12,494 nucleotides of DNA from Candidatus Bruticola papionis (GTDB lineage: Bacteria > Vulcanimicrobiota > Xenobia > Xenobiales > Xenobiaceae), in contig DHKB01000020.1 in NCBI GenBank assembly GCA_002407045.1, forward strand, positions 1 to 12,494, read 5' to 3'. The position numbers were made by a program, and so were the translations under genes. The notes below the pieces were generated by a model. That model saw only the letters and a program-made list of their open reading frames with translations. It was not told where the DNA came from and did no database searches. Every line of letters starts with the position of its first letter. Position 1 is the stretch's first letter. Of the stretch, positions 8,322 to 12,494 are shown piece after piece.

Positions 8322-8350
8322 TCGACAAGAGTTTCCTCTTAAACTATGCT
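8322..8350 (+). promoter_or_regulatory. Sigma-70-like promoter for the helical orphan gene
   Basis: TCGACA (8322-8327, five of six to TTGACA) and TATGCT (8345-8350, four of six to TATAAT) are separated by 17 bases. Transcription would start near 8357, giving a leader of about 47 bases containing AGGAG (8393-8397) six bases before the ATG. This implies the downstream gene is expressed independently of the TPR gene. Confidence 0.6.
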
Positions 8351-8403
8351 ATCATGCATGGTAAGATTAGGGGATATTTTTCTTCAACTTTTAGGAGTTT
8401 CAT

Positions 8404-9249
8404 ATGAACAGTATAAATCCGACCAACATTAGCGGTTTATCTTCCATGCGGGCTTCTGCTCCAAATGTTGCAGCCAATAAATCGGCCTCTGCCCAAGAGC
8501 AAACTTCCGCTCCGGCAGCAGATTCTTTTGCACAAGCTTCCGTAGACTCCGAAGCCGCTTTGAATGTAAACTTAGCTAAGCTTCGCGAGCAAGTCGGCAG
8601 CTCTAAAGTTGAAGGTTCCGTTTCTGCCAAATGCGGCGAATGTGATCCCCCTACAGATTCTCAGGAAGCCGATCATTTAGAAGAATCGGCTGAGAAACGT
8701 GAAGCTGCTTCGGCTAGAGGCGAGCAAGTTGCACAGCAACTTAGAGCCAAAGCTGAAGCTTTAGAGTATAGAGTAGCTCGCTACAATTATGCCAAACAAG
8801 TTGTAGCCAATTGTCAACAGCGTGCTAAGGAACTCGATGGCATGGGTGATTCCAGAGTTGCTCGTGGGGCAGCTATGCTTTGGAATCCTTACGCTTATGT
8901 TATGGGCCTTTCTTATGATAATTTAGGCACCTTCGAAATGGATATGGCCGAAGCTTATCTTAAAGAAGCTGCTATTTGGGCAAAAGAGATAGGTAACTAC
9001 GACAGCACTCCGGAAAAAGATCTGGCCGAAGCTAAGAAATTGCGTCAAATGGCCGATCATAACCAAAAGTTAGCTGCCGAACAGAGAGCTTTGGCTCAGC
9101 AAGAACGCACTGAGGCAGCTCGCATTCGCTGGAATGAGGGCGAATACAACAATATGGCTGCTGAAGCCTTAGAGGCCAGCGCTGCTTCTAGAGAAGCCCA
9201 GAGCGATTCTCTTTTGAGCGCTGCTTCTCAAGGGCACATAGCTCGCTAG
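8404..9249 (+). CDS. Unrecognised Ala/Glu-rich helical protein
   Basis: I do not recognise this 281-residue protein. The first 50 residues are Ser/Ala/Asn-rich and look disordered; there is no Lys/Arg plus hydrophobic signal peptide. A CxxC (CGEC, 77-80) comes next. Two long, charged, alanine-rich segments predicted as helix or coiled coil (about 84-146 and 180-270) flank a more hydrophobic centre (about 148-180, containing MLWNPYAYVMGLSY). This suggests a helical hairpin or bundle, not a transmembrane protein. AGGAG lies six bases before the ATG, and the gene has its own promoter and terminator, so it is monocistronic. A soluble structural, scaffold or secreted role is possible; the Ser/Asn-rich leaderless N-terminus also recalls substrates of signal-less export, but that is speculation. 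Confidence 0.85.
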   Translation: MNSINPTNISGLSSMRASAPNVAANKSASAQEQTSAPAADSFAQASVDSEAALNVNLAKLREQVGSSKVEGSVSAKCGECDPPTDSQEADHLEESAEKREAASARGEQVAQQLRAKAEALEYRVARYNYAKQVVANCQQRAKELDGMGDSRVARGAAMLWNPYAYVMGLSYDNLGTFEMDMAEAYLKEAAIWAKEIGNYDSTPEKDLAEAKKLRQMADHNQKLAAEQRALAQQERTEAARIRWNEGEYNNMAAEALEASAASREAQSDSLLSAASQGHIAR

Positions 9250-9276
9250 CTATAGCCCCTTTTATCTATAGTCGAA

Positions 9277-9320
9277 AAAAGATCGCCTCCAAGCTCGTGC
9301 AAAGATGGAGGCGATCTTTT
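9277..9320. terminator. Bidirectional intrinsic terminator, 15-bp perfect stem
   Basis: AAAAGATCGCCTCCA (9277-9291) pairs perfectly with TGGAGGCGATCTTTT (9306-9320) around a 14-base loop. T-runs follow on the plus side, and a six-A run on the other flank gives a T-run on the minus side. It sits between the convergent 3' ends of the helical orphan and scpB. Confidence 0.93.
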
Positions 9321-9375
9321 CTCGTTTTAGCACCTTTCTTTTGCACGAATAACAAAGGAAAGAGCCTTATCAATA

Positions 9376-10245
9376 TTAGTTATTATTATCTTGACTATTT
9401 TCTCGACGGCGACGCTTAGTAATTTTAGCAAACAGCTTAAGCAAGTCAGAACTAGGCCCATCTAAACCGATAATGCGTTTGGCTACAGCTTCACCATCTT
9501 CGTCCTTTACTAAAGCCTCTTTTAATTCAGAAGTAAGCGACGCTTGCTCGGAAGAAGATGATGAAGGATCGTCTTTTGAATATTCACTTGCCTTTGAATT
9601 ATTATCATTTGCTTGCAAATTTAAAGGATGATCAGTTAAACGCTTAAAAAGTTCGGCTTCCATAGAAATTTCTGGCAAAGAGGCTAATGAGTTAAGGCCA
9701 AAATAACGTAAAAAATCGACAGTTGTTCCATATTGAATAGGATGGCCAGGTACTGAAGAACGACCTACGCATTTTATTAAATTTAAGTCTTCCAGTTGAC
9801 TCAAAGGTCTGTCACTGCGAGCACCGCGATAGCTCTCAATTTCAGCTCTAGTAACAGGTTGTCTATAAGCAATAACAGCTAAAGTTTCTAATTGAGCCTT
9901 AGATAAACGGCGCTTGCTCTCGCTGCGCAAAAAGCGTTCCACCCATGGGGCGGTAAAAGAAGCAGTAGTTAAACGCCAAGCACCTCCCGATTGAGTTAAT
10001 TCTAATCCGCGCAAAGCATAACTATCCGCTAAAGATAAAAGGTCTTGCTCAATTAAAATAGCAGGCCATCCTGTAGCTTCATGAATATCGTCAACTTTTA
10101 AAGGCCCTGAGGCCACAAATAAAATTGATTCTAAAATAGCTAATCTCTGCTCTGGAGACAAATGAGCCAATTCATAACGCGGAGCATTGCTCCTGGGTGA
10201 TTCCGGCAAGCCTTTATTTTCGTTGTGAAAGCCTAGTTCATTCAT
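9376..10245 (-). CDS. scpB: Segregation and condensation protein B
   Basis: Winged-helix (kite) subunit that dimerises and, with ScpA, bridges the SMC heads in the bacterial condensin complex at the nucleoid. The core shows the family signature LETLAVIAYRQPVTRAEIESYRG around 122-142, preceded by the LAILESILFVASGPL first helix (about 34-50) and followed by GHPIQYGTT-DFLRYFGL (about 172-190). After about residue 205 comes a non-conserved tail of some 80 residues, Ser/Asp/Asn-rich and ending in a basic KRRRREN stretch; this makes the protein longer than a typical ScpB. It starts 15 bases after the scpA stop with no evident ribosome binding site, which suggests translational coupling. It is last in the operon. 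Confidence 0.95.
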   Translation of the reverse strand: MNELGFHNENKGLPESPRSNAPRYELAHLSPEQRLAILESILFVASGPLKVDDIHEATGWPAILIEQDLLSLADSYALRGLELTQSGGAWRLTTASFTAPWVERFLRSESKRRLSKAQLETLAVIAYRQPVTRAEIESYRGARSDRPLSQLEDLNLIKCVGRSSVPGHPIQYGTTVDFLRYFGLNSLASLPEISMEAELFKRLTDHPLNLQANDNNSKASEYSKDDPSSSSSEQASLTSELKEALVKDEDGEAVAKRIIGLDGPSSDLLKLFAKITKRRRRENSQDNNN

Positions 10246-10260
10246 GGCAATATTATTTTA

Positions 10261-11031
10261 TTAAATGTATATTTGCAAATCGACGCAATCAGCAACTTGA
10301 TCGGCATGAAGCTTTCCTTCTTTAACCATTTGCAATAAAGCTAAAAAAGTAACCACCACATAGGAACGATCGTAATTTTTGCCTACCAGCCCCCAAAAGC
10401 TGTAAACATGCTTGGCTTTAATTTGTTGACTCAATTGCTCAATACGCTCTGGAACAGATACAGAAACGCGATTTAAAGTTATAGGTCGATTAACATTGCG
10501 CCCAGCTTTACTTAAACGCTGAAAAGTAGAAGCCAAAGCCTCCAACGAAACTTGCAACTCACAGGGAAAGGTATCAGCTTTTTGCTGTTGACAAGGGCGC
10601 ACATAACGGGTTAGACAATTTTCCTCGCGCTCGTAGAGCCAATCGGCCGCTTGACGCACCATAGCATAAAGACTTAACCTCCTAATTAAAGAGGCTCCAC
10701 CATTTTCATCATTTTCTTCAGCATTTTGATCTAAAATATCGGAGCTATCCCAACTCGGCTCACTATATTCATCTTCATTCGGCGGAAGCAAGAGACGAGA
10801 CTTTAATTCTAAAAGCTGAGCAAAGACCAATAAATAAGAGCTTTCAATCTCGATATTGAAACTCTCTATTTTCTCTAAATATTCAAAATATTGATTAGCT
10901 ACAGCAGCCAAAGATATTTCTGTAATATCTAGCTTAGCTTCACGAACCAAATGGAACAACAAATCCAGAGGTCCCTCAAATTGCTCTATTTGAACACAAT
11001 ATTTTGAATTTGTATCTAGAACAACAGGCAT
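10261..11031 (-). CDS. scpA: Segregation and condensation protein A
   Basis: Kleisin subunit of SMC-ScpAB, which closes the SMC ring and acts in chromosome compaction and segregation. The N-terminal family signature FEGPLDLLFHLVREAKLDI lies at about 18-36, followed by a helix ending VFAQLLELKSRLLLPP. The C-terminal winged helix contains VVTFLALLQMVKEGKL and ends in VDLQIYI, as in other ScpA proteins. The middle (about 100-120) is acidic and variable. It starts nine bases after the M50 stop, with AAGGG directly before the ATG, so tight coupling within the operon is likely. Confidence 0.95.
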   Translation of the reverse strand: MPVVLDTNSKYCVQIEQFEGPLDLLFHLVREAKLDITEISLAAVANQYFEYLEKIESFNIEIESSYLLVFAQLLELKSRLLLPPNEDEYSEPSWDSSDILDQNAEENDENGGASLIRRLSLYAMVRQAADWLYEREENCLTRYVRPCQQQKADTFPCELQVSLEALASTFQRLSKAGRNVNRPITLNRVSVSVPERIEQLSQQIKAKHVYSFWGLVGKNYDRSYVVVTFLALLQMVKEGKLHADQVADCVDLQIYI

Positions 11032-11040
11032 GCCCTTATT

Positions 11041-11679
11041 TTAACCGGGCAAGCGGCCAATCAAAAGATTAAGCAACGCCATATAAATAGGGCCAAGAAA
11101 CTTAGGGCCTAAGAAAACTACTGCAATCATAAAAATATACATAGGCACAGAGCCGATCCTAGTTTCAAAATCGCGCATTTTATAAGCCATATCTCTGGGG
11201 ACAAAGACTTGAAGGAACTTCCATCCATCTAAGGGAGGGAAAGGAATCATATTAAAAATAAACAGAGCGATATTGACACTAGCTAACACAGTAAAGAAAT
11301 AGGCTACTAAAGGCAAACTATCAAAGAGACCAAATTTTACTGGCAAACCAGCGCAAACAGCCAAAAGAAAATTGGCAAATGGGCCAGCAAAAGAACAAAC
11401 GCCACCATCAACAATAGGATCATTGAGAGATTCAGCATTGATAGCTACTGGCTTGCCCCAACCAACAATACACCTTCCTTGAGTAACAATTAAGCTTAAA
11501 AGTAAAGCAGCCGCGCCTACCCAATCGGTATGGACTAGAGGATTTAAAGTGAGACGACCTTCATATTTTTGGGTAGGATCTCCCAAACGATAAGCCATAG
11601 CGGCATGCGCAAATTCGTGAATAGAAAAGCCCATTAAAATGGCAACAAAACCAAAAACTAATTTTATCAGAAACAACAA
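11041..11679 (-). CDS. M50-family (site-2-type) membrane metalloprotease
   Basis: Integral membrane zinc protease of the YwhC-like M50 branch, cleaving substrates within or near the membrane. The metal site HEFAH is at 21-25 in the first helix, and the second motif NMIPFPPLDGW supplies the third ligand D151. The conserved FAGPFANFLLA segment is at about 97-107. Five or six hydrophobic segments are evident over 212 residues, the usual length for this branch, and no PDZ domain is present. The start appears to be a TTG (two in a row, 11679 and 11676), preceded by GGAGGG (11694-11689) and an in-frame stop at 11700-11698. It precedes scpA and scpB, a neighbourhood common in bacteria. The substrate is unknown. 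Confidence 0.9.
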   Translation of the reverse strand: MLFLIKLVFGFVAILMGFSIHEFAHAAMAYRLGDPTQKYEGRLTLNPLVHTDWVGAAALLLSLIVTQGRCIVGWGKPVAINAESLNDPIVDGGVCSFAGPFANFLLAVCAGLPVKFGLFDSLPLVAYFFTVLASVNIALFIFNMIPFPPLDGWKFLQVFVPRDMAYKMRDFETRIGSVPMYIFMIAVVFLGPKFLGPIYMALLNLLIGRLPG

Positions 11680-11686
11680 AGCGACC

Positions 11687-11699
11687 AGCCCTCCGGGCT
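11687..11699 (-). promoter_or_regulatory. Hairpin enclosing the M50 ribosome binding site
   Basis: AGCCC and GGGCT form a perfect 5-bp stem with loop GGA just before the TTG start. The Shine-Dalgarno GGAGGG consists of that loop plus half of the stem, so the folded form would hide it. Combined with the TTG start this points to low or controlled translation. Confidence 0.5.
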
Positions 11700-11793
11700 A
11701 GAAATATAAATTTAAGATGATCCATCCACTCTTCAACGGCTCCATTTTTCTTCCCTTGCATATTGGTAAACTAAAGGGCAGACTAGCGCTCTT

Positions 11794-11822
11794 TTTATAC
11801 TCTGTACACACTACGCAATCAA
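11794..11822 (-). promoter_or_regulatory. Sigma-70-like promoter for the M50-scpA-scpB operon
   Basis: On the minus strand TTGATT (11822-11817, four of six) and TATAAA (11799-11794, five of six) are separated by exactly 17 bases. Transcription would start near 11787, leaving a leader of about 108 bases. The element overlaps the 5' arm of the longest-range stem of the adjacent candidate RNA. Confidence 0.6.
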
Positions 11823-12432
11823 ATAAATTTACGCTCTACATGTTGGCATGTTGGTGCTAAATTTATAGCCACGTTGATTAGTTCGTTATATTCCTCCTCG
11901 AAAGATCGCTGACGCGATAAAGTTTTCTCCGGTGGGTATAACGAACATTTTTGTCGGCTATAAATTTCTTTACGCAAACACAGTTTTATGCTTGTTGCTC
12001 GTTCATTTCATAGTAAGCGGACATTTCATAATCAGTTACGGAAGTAAGGTATAAGTGAACAAAGTCTCCGTTTCTCAGGTTTGTTGGCTGCGTTTACGCT
12101 TATAGCAAGCTCCAGGCGTAGAAAAGCCCTACGCTTTGCTATAGGCTAAACTCCGCTTATTTTTGCCGAAACGGAAACTTTCAGTGTTTGTAATCTCGTC
12201 CAAAGCTTCGGCATGGTCGGCCGACGTCTGCTCGCCTTCAGCTCGCAGCCATACCGGCCAACTGCCGAAAGCTAAGTCCTCGCCTAGTTTGTTGTGTACA
12301 GCGCTTTAAGGTTACGCAACACAATTAGGTTCGTAGTTTTTAACCAATAAGCGGAGGCAGTGGCTCTGGAAGGCGAAGAATATTGGCCGTAAGGCCAGTT
12401 CGAGACTGGAAGAGCCACTAGTTGGAGCCAAC
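11802..12432 (+). ncRNA. Candidate large structured RNA
   Basis: The stretch has no credible protein gene but many nested inverted repeats that fit one secondary structure. A long-range stem CTGTACACA (11802-11810)/TGTGTACAG (12293-12301) closes four domains: (1) 12 bp 11859-11870/11956-11967 around 10 bp 11881-11890/11937-11946 and 5 bp 11905-11909/11914-11918; (2) 12001-12012/12050-12060; (3) 12061-12074/12168-12181 around a 16-bp stem with one bulge, 12092-12108/12136-12151, capped by 12116-12121/12129-12134; (4) 12204-12213/12263-12273 with 12214-12220/12254-12260. Outside lie CGCTT/AAGCG with GGTTA/TAACC (12302-12353) and a 9-bp stem 12359-12367/12411-12419 with a GTAA-capped hairpin. 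Four wobble pairs are G-U on the plus strand; only one mismatch would favour minus. Size and branching recall OLE, ROOL or GOLLD RNAs, but I cannot match any family. The 5' end is uncertain (no clear plus promoter), and the RNA may continue past the window. Confidence 0.6.
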
Positions 12433-12494
12433 CAACATGAACATAAGCCCGCAACCATAACTTATAGCGAAATTTTTTCACCATATCGGTAGCG
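12433..12494 (+). other. Downstream flank of the candidate RNA, possible weak terminator
   Basis: ATAAG (12443-12447) can pair with CTTAT (12461-12465) across a 13-base loop, and a run of six T follows at 12473-12478. The stem is too short for a confident terminator, so the 3' end of the RNA is unresolved. Nothing else was recognised before the window ends. Confidence 0.25.

Noticed and set aside
11561..11761. Minus-strand ORF overlapping the M50 start, as leader peptide or frameshifted N-terminus
   Set aside because: It starts with an ATG lacking a Shine-Dalgarno sequence, is out of frame with the protease, and the M50 family does not need extra N-terminal residues.
11802..12432. tmRNA, RNase P RNA, integron attC array or CRISPR
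   Set aside because: There is no tag-peptide frame or paired tRNA-like ends, no RNase P P4 motif, no conserved attC core boxes, and the stems differ from each other instead of repeating at regular intervals.
12284..12484. Minus-strand ORF of 66 residues
   Set aside because: The region consists largely of inverted repeats that better fit an RNA. The translation has no recognisable domain and no ribosome binding site could be checked within the window.

Overview
The window is about 12.5 kb of a bacterial chromosome with modest G+C and tightly packed housekeeping genes. It encodes a methionyl-tRNA synthetase, condensin accessory subunits ScpA and ScpB, a site-2-type membrane protease and a full three-domain DsbD. 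An export-signal-bearing DsbD with a periplasmic redox domain suggests a cell with an outer compartment, but this does not fix the phylum. I could not place the organism in a named lineage from sequence alone. No transposase, integrase, CRISPR array or phage gene was seen.

Layout. Positions 1-413 (minus) hold the 5' part of a gene cut by the window edge. It encodes a two-CxxC zinc-ribbon-like domain, an acidic linker and tandem Pro/Ala/Gln repeats of 12-13 residues. Positions 414-865 are a non-coding divergent region. metG (866-2521, plus) ends at a branched bidirectional terminator shared with pepF. A minus-strand group follows, in transcription order dsbD (6967-5078), a hotdog thioesterase (5052-4669) and pepF (4588-2630). 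Divergent from it is a cytoplasmic TPR protein (7068-8306, plus), then an unrecognised helical protein (8404-9249, plus) with its own promoter. That protein ends at a 15-bp bidirectional terminator facing a minus-strand operon: M50 protease (11679-11041), scpA (11031-10261) and scpB (10245-9376). The last 700 bases contain no credible protein gene but many nested perfect or near-perfect inverted repeats. These fold into one multi-branched structure and look like a large structured RNA on the plus strand.

How the parts work together. MetG charges tRNA-Met. ScpA and ScpB with SMC (not in the window) form the chromosome condensation complex, and the M50 protease sits ahead of them in one transcript. 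DsbD moves reducing power across the membrane; its downstream thioesterase and oligopeptidase are general metabolic enzymes with no obvious functional tie beyond co-transcription. The least explained items are the candidate large RNA, the edge-truncated zinc-ribbon repeat protein, the helical orphan at 8404-9249 and the acidic tail of PepF.
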